A stretch of 64,000 nucleotides of DNA from Symbiodinium kawagutii (taxonomy: Eukaryota > Sar > Dinophyceae > Suessiales > Symbiodiniaceae), in the NCBI GenBank assembly GCA_009767595.1, contig VSDK01011390.1, positions 345,294 to 409,293 on the forward strand. The letters are read 5' to 3'. The translations under genes and the position numbers were made by a program. Under the pieces are notes generated by a model. It saw only the letters and a program-made list of their open reading frames with translations. It was not told where the DNA came from and made no database searches. Positions 12,177 through 24,969 of this stretch are shown here, piece after piece; position 1 is the stretch's first letter, and every line of letters starts with the position of its first letter.

Positions 12177-12860
12177 CTAGAACTCCAGAATCAAGAGTAT
12201 CCCTATGGGACTAGTAGTGTTAGCATATGTAAGCAGTGGTTCGTACTGTAGCGCCCATAGCAAAGCCCAATAAGCTTGGAGGGGAAGATCTGTACCATAC
12301 GGTTGTGCGAGCGCTAGGTCGACTTCGATTTGATTCCAACCCTGCTCTGCAGGGAGAGCGAGACCGACTGTGGCATCAGCTGCACTGTCAGCAATGAAGA
12401 CTGGAGAGGGGACAGCGGCGGGATCTGTGGCAGGCGGAGAAGTTGAGAGGGGGTTAGCTGGCAGAGTGCGGACCCCTTGTGGGTCAGAAACGGTTATGAC
12501 TTGTGGCAGCACCCAAGCAGGACCGGTCGTTTTCCAGGGGTGAGTCAAGGCAGTGCATTGAACAGGTGTGTACCACCGGTGCTGGCCTCTAAGGCCAATA
12601 TTCGATTTAGTAATACGGTCGCGCACCACTTCAGCATCGACGCCTACTGCTTGACTTTGCTTATCATCCCCCGTGAGGACATGTAGACAATCGCTTCGAG
12701 TGAGGGATTGCGCATAAGTGCCTTTGTGTTCTCCTAGCTGCTGCGCTTCTTCCAAGACAAGGATATTACATTGTTGAAGATAATTGGCAATACACGGATT
12801 TGGGCTCTGGGCGTTCTGATATGCTGTCCCTGTGGTGCACAACACGACTGTTGTGTTCAA
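12177..12860 (-). pseudogene. Superfamily 1 helicase fragment
   Basis: A 227-codon minus frame contains, near its N end, a hydrophobic strand with a TTG turn (residues 5-11), then a Walker B-type motif II (LVLEEAQQ, residues 34-41) and a motif III-like TGDDKQSQAVG (63-73). This is the order found in UPF1/DNA2-like superfamily 1 helicases, where motif II is DEAQ/DEST-like. Motif I, which should lie upstream, is absent: the frame begins exactly where the 400-bp repeat starts (12853), and its first codon is TTG, not ATG. The C-terminal motifs IV-VI were not seen; after residue 120 the sequence is Pro/Ala-rich. It is best read as a truncated copy cut by repeat invasion. Exon status is unknown. 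Confidence 0.55.
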
Positions 12861-13817
12861 GATTCAGCGCGATTAGCTACTTGTGGCTGTTATCATATGC
12901 AAGCAACACCATATTACTCGTCATTGATGACATGATACAAAGCCGACAATTTTTTTTTTGCTCGCCTGCATCGCCTTGGTAGCACTAAGCCAAGGACGAT
13001 AAGACATGATACGACGCCGACAATGAAAAATATTAAAAAAACAAGTTTCAAAAAGCAAGAAATATGAGGAAACCATGATCTAACCCTGATCCCGACCAAT
13101 TTCAACTCTAGTTGAACCACCTGGTTCGATCAGAACATCAAACCCTCATTTCAATAAATTGTAACACCAACTGGAACCTTGAAACCCGTCTGTGCGGCTC
13201 GAACATCAAAGCCTGATCTTACACAGCTGAAAAACAAATCATTCAACCTTGACCCCACTCAATTGTACAATCAATGCTCAACCTTGACTGGCGCAGCATT
13301 TAGAAAAATAAAAAAAATATGCAAGTAGTGTTCAAGATTCAGCGCGATTAGCTATTTGTGGCTTTTATCATATGCAAGCAACACCATATTACTCGTCATT
13401 GATGACATGATACGACGCCGACAATGAGAAATATGGGAAAAACAAATTTCAAAAAACAAAAAATATGAGGAAACCATGATCTAACCCTGATCCCGACCAA
13501 TTTCAATTCCAGTTGAAGCACCTGTTTCGATCAGAACATCAAACCCTCATTTCAATCAATTGTAACACCAACTGGAACCTTGAAACCCGTCTGTGCGGCT
13601 CGAACATCAAAGCCTGACCTTACTCAGCTGAAAAACAAATCATTCAACCTTGACCCCACTCAATTGTACAATCAATGCTCAACCTTGACTGGCACAGCGT
13701 TTAGAAAAATAAAAAAGACATGCAAGTAGTGTTTAAGATTTAGCGCGATTAGCTATTTGTGGCTGTTATCATATGGAAGCAACACCATATTACTCGTCAT
13801 TGATGACATGATACAAA
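12853..13817 (+). repeat. Tandem array of the 400-bp repeat (two full units and a part)
   Basis: Units are 12853-13320 (468 bp because of a 74-bp insertion), 13321-13721 and a partial 13722-13817. The first unit's left edge abuts the helicase fragment. Same family as 7195-7619; the units differ by a handful of substitutions. Confidence 0.92.
12951..13002 (-). mobile_element. 52-bp poly(A) retroposon inserted in the 400-bp repeat
   Basis: The first unit of the array is interrupted by ten T followed by the reverse complement of the 11079-11131 sequence. The insert is flanked by a 22-bp duplication, 12929-12950 and 13003-13024 (GACATGATAC...GCCGACAAT, two mismatches). The intact units at 13.4 kb and 7.3 kb carry this target once. 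Poly(A) tail, 5' truncation and a target duplication of this size are the marks of LINE-type retroposition. Confidence 0.8.
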
Positions 13818-14150
13818 GGCGTTCAAGGAGGCTTCAAAGGGGACTTGCCTTCATGAAGGTTGACGAGGGCCTGAGGGCTTGGAGGCTTCAAGAGACTTGA
13901 TGGGGGCTTGAAGGGAGCTTTAAGAGGGCTTCAAAGGGGGGCTTGAAGGGGCTTAAAACGAAGCTTCATTGGGCTTGAAGGGAACCTCAATCATGGAAGA
14001 TTTCAAGGAGTTAAAGGAGCTTTGAAGGGAGCTCAAAGGGGGCTTCATCTTTGCGAAGGTTGAAGGCGGTTTGAAGAGGCCTTGAAAGAGTCTTGCACGG
14101 GCTTGAAGAGAACTTAAATCAGGTTTTAAAAAGAGCTTGAAGGGAAGAAT
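13818..14150. repeat. Degenerate GGCTTGAAGGG purine-rich repeat
   Basis: Irregular GGCTT(C/G)AAGGG units follow the partial 400-bp unit. It resembles the GGCTTAAGG satellite at 11.3 kb and may share an origin. No coding frame is supported. Confidence 0.7.
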
Positions 14151-17099
14151 TGAAGGAAGAAGTTAGAAATGATTTTGTTGAAGAATCGCGGGGTTGAAAA
14201 ATTGTGGCAATTTCCCAGGCCAAGAACGTGATGCATCCTGGCAACTGTAAAATTTTGCGGGCCATGGTGTTGATCGCAAAGCCTTGTGTGAAATGTTAAA
14301 TCATGCAAAACCAAAAAAATCCAATTGTTTCATCAGCCTAACAACCTTTTGCAATGGTAAAGCTTGTGCAGCGTAAAATTTACAATCCGACATTTTTGAC
14401 CTTGAAAAAACAAAACATGTGGAGAGTTTTTTTCATTTGCTGAACTGTTTGGAGAATGTTCGTAGAATGGGACCTTCGAAGAGAGAGACCGCCAGTTTCA
14501 ATGTGTTTTGAGCTTTCGCAGCCTTCTTTCCTTCAAAAAATAAATTAGATTTAAACGGGGTTTAAAGAGGTTTCAAGAAGATTTGGAGGGAACATTTAAA
14601 AAGCTTCACGAATTTGTGCCTCACATTTGCCCAGATCACAGGCTCTGGTCTTAGAAGGACAGCTATCGATCCAGTTCCCTGAATTTCTTCTTATTCGCAA
14701 TTTGTCATGTGCTTGTTGGCATAGAAGCAAAGTGCAAAAATTTTGGACCTTGCAACGGTACGCGCAAAAAAAAAAAAAAAAATTGGACCTTGCATGCAGC
14801 CAACGGTCAAATTCTGCAAAAAAGAACAGTCTAAAACAAAATCTTTGACTAACTGATCACGTTTTGGCAAGGAGTGTTTAACCTGGATAAATTTTTGTTT
14901 TGAGCCAATGAAACTGCAGTGGCCACCTGGCAACAATCCAGATGAGGGCAATGAAAAGATGGCACGATGATGCAGGTGATGCGCGAATCCCTCACGCACG
15001 TCGGATGTTTTGCAACCTCACAATCTTGATCTGAGCAATACACCCTCTGAATAACTTTTTTTTGCTTTCAAATATTTCATATTTTGTTGTGGATGTGAAA
15101 AATGTGGAAATGGTGTGGTACACAAGAATAAGTGGTAGAAAAATGCATGAAACGATTTGATTTTTCAATCCGAAGAAAAAATGTAAATATATAGATATTT
15201 ATATATATATAATATAAACAATGTTTTTGAATGTGGCAACATGGAAACAAATATGTGCGAATAAATGTGAATTTATGTGCATGAATATTAACATTCTGTT
15301 AAAATAAAATTCTTGCGACATGCGTGCCCATAGGTTAATATTTTTCGAAACACATTTCAATACATGTTAATACATGTAAAAAAAATATTTATTTATGTAT
15401 TTGGAAACGTATCCGCAAATGTGAGGCGTCTTAAAAGGTGGTTGTGCAAATGTTTGTAAATGTGAACGAACACGCAGGATTTTTTTTTCAAGGTACAAAC
15501 GCATATTCGAACATATTTGACAATGCCAATGCGTACATGTATATGCAACAACATCTCGCAAATGCAATTGAATGAATGCAGTCAAATACAAAGACCTTTT
15601 TGTGAACAGATGTAAATGTATGTAACCACCAACACAAGGTTTTGTAAGTAGAAACACATACATGTGTTCGTGTTGGCATATTTGTAAATGGATGTAAATA
15701 TATGTATATATAGATTTTTTCGATGTTTGTTTTTAAAAGTCCAGAATGTTAACATATATGAATGTAGGCGAAACCATGTAAATACATGTATTTAAATATG
15801 AATACATGTATGCGTGAGTGTTTTCATGCATACGTGTAAGTATGATGTACACATTTATTTGCAATATTCTCCATGGGTATATGTGAATTTCCCAATGTAT
15901 GGGAATGTGAATTTCAACGTGCATACGTCGATGTGCGCAAATATGTACAGGAATATGTATAGGCCAATCTTTTTCACACTTGTACGACCATATTTCCACA
16001 CATCGATGTAGATATTGACACATATATTTTTAGATATTTGCACATGTAAATTTAAATGTTTACGAATGTGTATGTAGATATGTTCACATATATGTATGTG
16101 AATGTTTGTAACTACAAATATGTTAACAAACCTACATGTACATAAAATGTATGCGTATTCATGTTTTCATGAAATATTTTTGTTAGTATATGCCAAAAAT
16201 TTTGTATGTATATAGTTTTTCCAGTGTACATATAATGTTCGAACATGACAAAAGTGTAAAATTGGGGTGCGCCTTCAGCGTAAAAGCTTTGGCAACAAAT
16301 ATAACCAATCACATCACAACACACTTCATAGCTTTAGCTCAATGCTGGACTCGCATCCGCTTTGATTTTTGCGGTTTGTTTTTGTTTGGTGTTGTTGGTG
16401 CCGGTTTGGATTGGTTCTCGCTGTTTGGTTTTTGTTTTTTTTGGTATGGTTAATGGATGTAGTGCATGTGCCTTTGATACTCTTGCGACCCGGGCCACGA
16501 ACTCAACGAGTGTATGCGTGAGAAAAAATGGTGACTTTTGCGCATCAAAGGCACGGTGACCGCAATTTATGGAAAAAACATGAACCATACCAAATTGATG
16601 GAACATGGAAATGTTGGCGGAAGGCATGGAACGTCGTCGTCCACATGCCAGTGGGACATCAAACCGATGATCCAAGACTTGAAAGATGTTATGCAAAATC
16701 GTGCAAAAACATTGTCGTGTGTGTTTTTTTGATTTTGATGCAGTCAATTTTTTTGGGGATCCGGGCGAATTTTCAGTATCGTGTTGTAGCATCGCCAACC
16801 TTAGTAACATGTTTTCACAATTGTGCATAACTATTTTCATCCGCACGGCCGACTTGTGCTTTCAATATCAATGACAAGGTGTGAAATTCCAAAAAAAAAC
16901 AATTTTTCATCTTTGTTATGTTATTTTAAGGTGTGATCATTATGCTTTGATGGTGTGGCATTTTAATGGTCTTGAAACCAACCAGCTTAAACGTTTGTGC
17001 TCGGTTTCATCATGGCCCAGCACGATGCTGCCGTTTTGGCCAAGCGCTGCAGTCGAACGGGACAGAAACAAAGTGGACAAAGGCTTTCCATAACTGCGG
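14151..17099. other. AT-rich stretch, no supported gene
   Basis: The stretch contains a 17-base A run (14766-14782) and a long zone (about 15060-16250) rich in ATGTAAATATG/TACATATA words. Open frames here are Tyr/His/Ile-rich products of those words. Confidence 0.6.
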
Positions 17100-17186
17100 G
17101 TTTCTTAAAATAGGGGTACCCCTGAATCATCCAATACCAAGCGTTTATAGTGATAAGCCAGCCATTTTTAGGGTCCCCCAAGAAAC
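17100..17186. mobile_element. 87-bp foldback (MITE-like) element
   Basis: The ends are inverted (GTTTCTT at 17100-17106 and AAGAAAC at 17180-17186), with GGGGTACCCC near the left end and GGGTCCCCC near the right. Similar small foldbacks with TTTCTCAA...TTGAGAAA ends and GGGGACCCC(C) inside lie at 23168-23258, 27541-27599 and 59377-59451. No coding capacity. Confidence 0.6.
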
Positions 17187-18548
17187 ACCCAACTCAAGAT
17201 TTGACCAAGGAAGGCTTCCAATGATTGGATATTTGGATTCACACAGTTTTTGTCAAACAAAATCTGAACGTCAAGTCTCTTTCTTTTTTTGGTGCTGCAA
17301 AAAGTTTGTTCAGTTTATGAAGAGTTGATTTCATGTGTACCCACATTCATTGCTTTCATTTGCACTATGCACCTATAAGTTCCGGACTTGATGTTCTGCA
17401 TGGGCTGCTGCCAACTCAATTTTGCATGGACAAGTGAAAACATCATTGCGAACATTTCTTCATAGCAGATGTCGCACTTTCATCGGTGTTGCAATTTGAT
17501 GATTGCTGGTGTATTGTATGCTATATATTTTTTGATATGCAAACTCTCAGACTCACGAGTTTGTAGCAGAAATCATGGACGTCCGAACTCATGGACTGCT
17601 TTTTGGTTCCATGGCTGGTGGTTGGTGATCACCAGCCTATCAGTAGAGCGGCAATAGTTTTCTTGCAAAAAATTTGCTGTCCAAGATGAGGTGATGGCTG
17701 GTGTTGAAGATGCACTGAACCAGGTGGGTTTGATCACCTGCAAATCATCAAGTGATCCGAAAATGGATCACGAGTTGAACGGTTTCCAATCAAACGGAAA
17801 TGCTTCGTGGGTGAACGGGTTTTGAAGGCACAGGCAAGGGAAATCCACGGATAACTGAGCAACTGGTTTGCAACTGCAGACCGCTGATTCATCGAGCGCG
17901 CTTGTGGAAGCGATGTGCGGCCGTTTGGACACAAAGTGTTTTTTTGATATGTAAAGCAACACACAAGATGAAAGTACATGAAATTACTGGAGGACATACC
18001 TTGGCATGCCCACTTTGCAGTTTCTGGTATCTGAGATAGTGATTGACCTTGGACTGGCTGGTTTTCTGCAAACAATGCAACTATAGATTCCTGTGGGCCC
18101 TTGGGTACTTCATTTTTGATCAGGCCTAGATTTTAGATGGGTATTGGATACATTATACGTAGGTATGAATATCAATAAATAAGTATTCATATCAAAGCTG
18201 ATTACAGGTTTGTGTTTAGATTCAGAAGAGAGTTACAGCGGGCTGTTTCCCAATCTTACGGACGGCTTTCGGTTGGAATATCATGCATCAAAGCATGAAC
18301 AGGTCAAAAATTCGGAGAATCACTGGTGACCTGTTCTTCCCCAGAGATACACCGTGGCAGTCAGCGTGATGCGGGGGCCCAACAGCGAATGCGTACGTGT
18401 CAAATTTATCAATCACAAAATAGGTTGGCTTTATGTTAAGAAAGGTATGGCAAAGGGATGCAAATGGTATATCTCTGCAAGTGAAGATACCAAATCATCT
18501 GAATACTGACCACGAATAGGAAGTCACTAATGCCCTCGAGGGCACACC
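17187..18548. other. No supported gene
   Basis: The longest frame (17734-18075, minus, 113 codons) has no family or splice support. The remainder is ordinary mixed sequence. Confidence 0.45.
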
Positions 18549-20127
18549 ATGGACAAGCCTTCCACAGAGGCACGCTCCCGCTTGAAGACTGCTGGTGTGG
18601 AATTGGAGACTGATGCCGTGCAGGCGACCAGCACCAGCGGAATCCGCGTGAAACCGCCGATTGATCGATGCGACGTTGTTTTTCTCTTGCTTAGATCATG
18701 AGGGCAGATTGGGATGCATTCACAACAGGAATTTTCAATGAGATCATGAGAGGCTTGGGGCTGGGAACTTCGGGGTACAGGATTTGTAATCGCATAGCAA
18801 TAGTGAAATTCTTCTGAGTGCTATCCCTCTTCGGGGCATTGTTTTGGCATTTCCGGTTAAAGGGTTCATGACGCGATGATCGTCATGCATATGAAGCAGC
18901 TGCACCAGAGATTCGACGGTTCACAGATTGAATCAAAGGGGTCTGCAGTTACCCTTGTCGCCAGGCATTGGAAAAGCTCAAGGCCGACGATGCAGTGGAA
19001 TTGTTGACGTACGTTGTCCGGCAGCCCAATAAAGTAAAACCAGTCCGCAAAAGGTAGGCTAAGTCGACTTCTTTCAAACAAAGTAAGGCTATGCGAACAA
19101 GCTGGTGAGATGCTGCAAGACCAGGTATGCTTGAAAAAAGGTGTTGAGTTTGGAAGGAACCAGATGTGCGCAGATAGACAAAGGTGGGAGCAAAGTGGCG
19201 TGCTTGGGATCAAGGCCGGATGATAGGATGGCAGGCATTCCACGTCCTGTCACTTTCAATCCAAGCAGCGCCGATCTGCGCTCCCTTTGTGCCTTTCAAG
19301 CTCTAGAGGTGAAGCTCGGCTCTTGCCTTCTTCCCAGGAGAGCTGATGACTGCTCTTCCATCCTTTCAGCTGGTTTCGTTTCCCCCTCTTCAGGCAGGTT
19401 TTAGATGGTTTTAGTAGAGGATTACAGGATGTTCAACGAGGGACGGTGCTCTGCTCTCCCTCCAAATCATCTTCTTTCTTAGTTTGCATCATCCCCGTCT
19501 TCATCTTCGTGTTCTTCATTCCTGTTTCCGCTTTCCCCACGCCATCCTTCCTTTTGTATTGATGATTATGGTCGTTGTCATGTCACAATTTGCGGCAACC
19601 ACTAGTTTTTTTTTGCATTGCTATCGTCGTTGTAATTGAGATCTTGCAGGTGGCCATTACAATATCTTGTTAATGGCTACCCTCAGAATGCTTTTGCCAT
19701 TTTGGCTTGTGAAATTACACAAACTGCCAGGGCCTCGACATGGAATTTGGGGAAGGGATACAGGACCGGTAATTTCACACGTAGTACAACAGCAGCTCAC
19801 AAGACAACTCATGGGTGCAAACCATGGAGCCTGAAGCCTCAATATTTCTACACAAGATCTGGAAGGAACTCAAAATTTGGACACCCTTTTCCTCTACAGA
19901 CACATGGACTGATATGCAACTTCATCGCTCTTAGATTTCGCGCGTTTGATATTTGATTGATGTAGTTGCTATGGGTAGCCTTACCTCCATACTGGTTGTG
20001 GAAGATCCTTAATGTTCCATCGCGAGAAACTGAGGCCGAGCAGTGCAACTACCTGCGAAATCCATCCAAGTACATTCTGCGCCCTGGCAGCATGGATGTT
20101 ACGGGACCTGGCCATGCAGCCCTGTCT
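18549..20127 (+). CDS. Candidate multi-exon gene, product unknown
   Basis: An ATG at 18549 in good context (CACACCATGG) opens a polar frame beginning MDKPSTEARSRLKTAG. A candidate intron starts at the GTGAAA after codon 33 (about 18648) and ends at a pyrimidine-rich TTGCTTAG before 18698. The next exon continues in the same phase with IMRADWDAFTTGIFNEIM. Further plus-strand exon-like frames follow: about 19231-19306 (ends AG|GTGAAG), about 19650-19767 (starts after TTGCAG, ends at GGTAAT; contains WPLQYLVNGYPQNAFAIL) and about 20000-20127. I cannot prove they belong to one transcript. No domain was recognised. The 12-base stretch GCCATTTTGGCT at 19696 falls inside the third exon and looks like coincidence with the spliced leader. 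Confidence 0.4.
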
Positions 20128-21150
20128 TAGGAATGCCTGCGCAACGGGCTCCATCCCAAAGTCACAAGGCGGGTGCCCAATAACATGGCGAAGCATCCAC
20201 AGAGGTTGGGCAACCTTGGCGAACTAAGAAAGCTGAAGATCTCTCTAGGACTTGGCGAAATCCTGACCCCCGATCATCAAAATTTGACTTGAGAGTTAGC
20301 GGTGTTGGATAGGTGTTGATCAGACCACAAGTTTGATTCGATCAATTCGCCATTTCTTATCGCATGCGGTCTGATTCTGATTGTACGTTAAACTTGACAA
20401 AACATAGATCAAATTGTGTTTGATAGTGGCATCACGAGAAATGTTATCTAAGACATTAATGGTCAGAGTTAGGAATTGTCATGACATCCCCAAATTCTTT
20501 GTCGGTCTGCATGCATCTCTCGTCGTCACAGTAGTTGTAGCTTTCACAATCTTATACCTATATATATATGTATATATTTAAATTCATGCTCATAGATGTA
20601 TATATGCCTCTCCTGTCTCCAACTGCACTGTTTTCAAACATTACCTGTTGAGTTCGAAAGAGAAAAAACCATCAACTGAACCCATTTGATGTCCTGGATC
20701 TAGTGGTTAAGTAGAGAAGGTGGTCTGTTTGCAAACAGAAGTGCGATCATTTGCTTGGTTTCGAGTATCAGTTTGCAAATAGCACTGTTGGTCTCTGAAT
20801 ACAGCTCGGCATGTTTTTCTCATCCAATTTCATTAGTTTCTGAGTGCTATTCCTTTTTTATTAGACAGTTGTTTAGATTCTCAACAATTTTTTTTGAACA
20901 TATAGGTTTCAAAGCAAAGTATTGCATTCACTTTCTGAACGGCATGTTGCTTTTGAATTACAATTGTTGGTTGCTGCAGCAGTAGAAAGACTTGTGCTCT
21001 GCGCTAGAGAAGTAAGCAGAAATTCAAGCCTGAGTCTCATCAGATATCAATGATGTGAATACATGTGGCAGTTTATTGATTTCATTTTGTGCTTCATTGA
21101 GTCGCCGACACTGAAAAGCCGCGTTTGATCGATGTTTTTCTCGGTCGTCC
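20128..21150. other. No supported gene
   Basis: There is a short TATA-type dinucleotide tract at 20555-20580. The rest is AT-leaning, with frames under 80 codons. Confidence 0.45.
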
Positions 21151-21576
21151 ATGGAATCCATTGAAATCTTCCCGGAGGCCTACAGCCAGCGGCGCCAAGC
21201 AGCACAGGTGGCATCCCAGGGACGGCCCACCAATGGGGGACCTGAGCCGCAGTGGTGCACCATGGTGCACGGACGCGCGTGAAAGTTGGTAGAAAACTCG
21301 TCCTTCGAAACTACCAGGCCAAATCTCCAACTAGCGACCAGTGGGCCTGAGAATTCACTCATCATGGACAGTTGATGCTTGGGAAGTGATGCCATGTGGA
21401 CAGTCCCAGCTACTCCATTTGTACCGCAAAACCTTGAGCAGAACCGCAGCATTTGTTGCAGTCGGGACCGTGTCACGGACGGTCGAGCACCATTTTCCAC
21501 GGTGGTGCAAGCCATCTGCGTTGGTCAATGCGACGTTTGCCAGGAGATCCCGAAACCATGGAGCAGCTTCTCATGA
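21151..21576 (+). CDS. Two-exon gene for a 105-residue Cys-containing protein, unknown function
   Basis: The ATG at 21151 starts MESIEIFPEAYSQRRQAAQV. Exon 1 ends at 21278 after the first two bases of a codon. GTGAAAG follows as donor, and the 108-bp intron (21279-21386) ends TTGGGAAG. Exon 2 resumes with T, completing an Ala codon, and stays open to TGA at 21574-21576. The matched phase and closed frame make this one of the better gene models in the window. Exon 2 holds ICCSRDR and VGQCDVCQEI, so a small metal-binding or disulfide-bonded fold is possible, but no known motif spacing is satisfied. A pyrimidine-poor AG upstream at about 21117 could serve as trans-splice acceptor. The opposite strand is also open for 111 codons (21180-21515), the main reason for caution. 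Confidence 0.55.
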
Positions 21577-21967
21577 AGGCGCTGCTGTTGAAGGAAGGGT
21601 GCGATTTCAGCTGCTGATTGTTGGTTGTTGGCTGGGTGGGCTTCTGGTAAGGGATGGCTGGGTTGACTTCTAGTGCCACAAGTTCTACCATACTATGAAT
21701 GTCCCATTCCTCAATGGTAGTGGCTCAACCCAAGAATGCTGGTGGTCACATCATGTCAGATCAACCCCTCTGTGCCTTCCCTAGCCAGGCGCAGCAAGGG
21801 GGCGTCATGTTGTCCAATGAGGCGCGTTCAAGCATGCCGCATGACGATGATTCAACAGTGTCTGAAACCAATTTCTAAAAGATAGCAGCCGGTTATAGCG
21901 GTTATAGTGCTTGGTGATGTTTGATGATTACAACTTGGTTATAGTGCTTGGTGATGTTTGGTGATGT

Positions 21968-22330
21968 TTGCTTGTCACGGGCACCAATGATGACAATGCT
22001 GCTTACATGACATGTGATTTCCTGCTGGAACTTCTCCGCTCAGTGCAGGCCTTGAAGTCCCTTGCAGAGCTTTCGGCCGAACATTCGGTGGAGCTGTTGG
22101 AATTTGTCATTGACCGGGCGCAGGAGCGAGAATCTCCCGAGAAGATTTCACCTCTTTGGGCAGCAAGGAGGTGAATTCTGGAAGACAGGTGAATTGTGGA
22201 GGCCAAATCATCCCAAATTTCAGGCTGCAACATGGCAGTGCCACCTGCAATCTGGGTATCTAGGGCTGCACTTTCAGCAAAGCAGCCACAGGATTTGCGC
22301 CACGTTTCGAATTTCATCGTTGGCCGCGGT
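21968..22330 (+). CDS. Two exon-like frames, product unknown
   Basis: The frame 21968-22170 is strongly helical (LLELLRSVQALKSLAELSAE) and ends at AG|GTGAATT, a good donor. A second block starts after ATTTCAG at about 22222 and reads about 36 codons (NMAVPPAIWVSRAALSAK). The phases do not join directly, so another exon may lie between them, or one is misplaced. A minus frame of 104 codons overlaps. No family recognised. Confidence 0.3.
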
Positions 22331-23167
22331 CCCAGGTCGTAGCGGTTTCCGAGATATGGCGAGTTGGGTCAAGCAGTTAATTTTATAGGGGATAACCAAA
22401 AATCATAGGAAAACAACGATTAATGGTAGGGAAGCAGGGGTACAGGGTGAACTGATCCACAGCCATATTATAGAAACTGCCACCCTTTGATTTTGATGGA
22501 GTTGTGAAGAAATACCATGAAGTGCCAGGTGATGAAGGGTCAGTGGGTGGAGTGCCATCAGAAGTTGCAAACGCACCGGCTTTATTCAGTTTTGCTGATA
22601 GGATTACGATTAGTATAGTGCAACCCATGAACCAAGTCGTCAGGACAAAATACGGTATCAGTTGATACACTCTTATTCTCATACATTCTTAGATCATCCA
22701 TGTTAGTGCTGAGATTTTCTGGTTCGAGCATCCTTCTTGGGCAACATTCATGGGTGGTGTGATTGCGTTTTTTCAACGGCTGACCTGAACTGAGAATCTG
22801 AGTCACTTCCCTTCTCAATCGCTGGTATTTTCTCGCGAGCAATTGCACTGGATGAATGTCAATGACCAGTCAAAACCATCGAGAACCTCATGGCAACAGA
22901 AGCCTCAAGTGAAGGACACACCATTGGGGTCATACTGTGCCGTCAGGTAACCATTAGCTAAGCATCATCAGCCACCATCCATCCACCACCCACCAACCAT
23001 TCCCACCTTCAGTGAACCATGGTACAACCGAAAGCACTTGACGAAGGGACCGGCAGTTGGTGACCTGAGGCACTGTTGCCCACGGCTTCAAGTCCCGAAA
23101 AGGCTCTGTCAGCTGGGCTTGTCGACGACAATCGCATGGTGCCCATGGGTTAGTTCATAGTTGATGG

Positions 23168-23258
23168 TTTCTCACAACAGGGGACCCCAAAATTGCTGGT
23201 TTATGACTATCAATGACCACCAAACTGGATGTTTTGTGGGTACCGATATTTTGAGAAA
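23168..23258. mobile_element. 91-bp foldback element, same family as 17100-17186
   Basis: TTTCTCA at 23168-23174 is inverted at 23252-23258 (TGAGAAA). The interior has AGGGGACCCCAAAAT near the left and TTTTGTGGGTACC near the right. TTTATGACTAT in the centre matches the centre of the 17.1-kb copy. Confidence 0.55.
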
Positions 23259-24969
23259 TGCTCATTTCATCGTCATCAATTCAAGGACCCTCAGTGACCG
23301 TCGACAACCGTTGATGATCATTGATATCCATTAAGGGTGGTATTATGCTTTATTGAATTTGCCTGCTTGATAAGGACTCTAAAAATCATTTTGATGATAA
23401 TGGTAGTAATAAGTCAGTACCAGATTCTGCGATGATTTTGGTGACTTGAAAGCCAGTGCGGAGGATACCACCATGTGCCAGCAGGTCAAACCTCACGAGC
23501 ATCCCTGATCACAGAAGCACCTAGCCGATGGGATGGTTAGCGGGTTGACTAAGGCGGGAGAACCAACAGAGCTTGATAATTGCGGTGGTCAACAATGGTG
23601 GTTAACTTGGCCAAGCAAAGGTTGACATCACAGCAATGGCTGGTCCCAAATCGATGGTTGGTATACGCATTTTTGGAAAATAATGTCCTAAAGAATCATG
23701 TGTCTATGAGCGCATTGCCAAACTAGTAAATTTGCGTACAAATGAACTTTGATGTAGTATCTTTTGATTGATGTCATTTGATGCAATGTGTCTGATGCGT
23801 ACTGTTGAAATGAATTGTCAAATAAACCATGAACATGAGCATAAGAAGCGCTACTTGACTGTTACTTTTCCTCAGTTCCATATAGTTACTGTGGCAAACC
23901 TGCTGGTAGATGACAGGGCATACTGATAGAGCTGTTGTTGTCCATTGTGGGATTGCCTACTTGTGGGTTTTCTGCTGGCGTTTTGACCCTGCCCAAGTAT
24001 CTGATGGATTTTGTTTCATTTGCTGTGTGTATGTATATCTTTATGTTTTTGCCTACATGTTTTCGTATGCAATACCTCAACTCTGGTGATCATTGTTATT
24101 CCAATTATAATCCCACACTTTTGGTCATTATTGTGACATCGTTATTGCGATCATCAGTATTGGTGATCACCTGGATCAATCTCAGCTTCTAATATTCGCT
24201 TCAGGCCGCGCGCGGCGTAGCGGAGGCGCTACTGTGTTGAGAGAATTGTTCGTAAGATTGAGGCTATTGACACTGCAAGCGGTGATGTAGATGATATCTT
24301 GGCAATAACAACCACAAGTATGGCAAATATTGGCGAATAACAGTGAAGGAACAATCTTGGTCAAAAACGAGTCATCCACATTGGCTTACTGACAATGATC
24401 GTTGTGGTTCATACGCCAAAATTTCCGAGGATTTTTTTGCACTGCTGCATCAGGTGAAGCGCAAGAAGCGGTGCAAAGATATTCCACACATTTGCAGGAG
24501 AAGCTGCACCAAGTGAGTAGTAAACTTAATGTTGGTGCAGCCATCCCATGATCCCCTGGTTGTTTTTGGGGATCCAAAGGCTTGATCGATGATGGGAAAC
24601 CAAGAACTGTTCAATTTTTTGAGGGAACCTTGGATGCTCAAAAGCTCGGGGTGGCAGATTGACCTTTTTTCTCTGCCGATGGATCTCCCGCGCTCTTTAC
24701 ATTCTGCTCCCTTGGTTTATTGCAAAGAGGACCAGCTATTTGAATATATCTCCTTGTCGTTTCTTTTTTGGTAAGCATTGACCAAATATCCAACATTCAC
24801 ATCCCTTGACAAGCAACAAGCACACTGCAAAGGTCCCAGCACTGACACATGCTTTGTGCGGTGAATGACCCAGAAAGTTTCCATTGGACCCTTTCCATCT
24901 GAGTTTTGCTGGACTGTGGCCGCATGAGGTGAACGACACTGCGTCAGCACGAAATTGCAGTTTCGTTTC

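Noticed and set aside
19696-19707. GCCATTTTGGCT, resembling the spliced leader
   Set aside because: Only 12 bases match, and they lie inside a good exon frame, unlike the 16-base matches in the A repeats.
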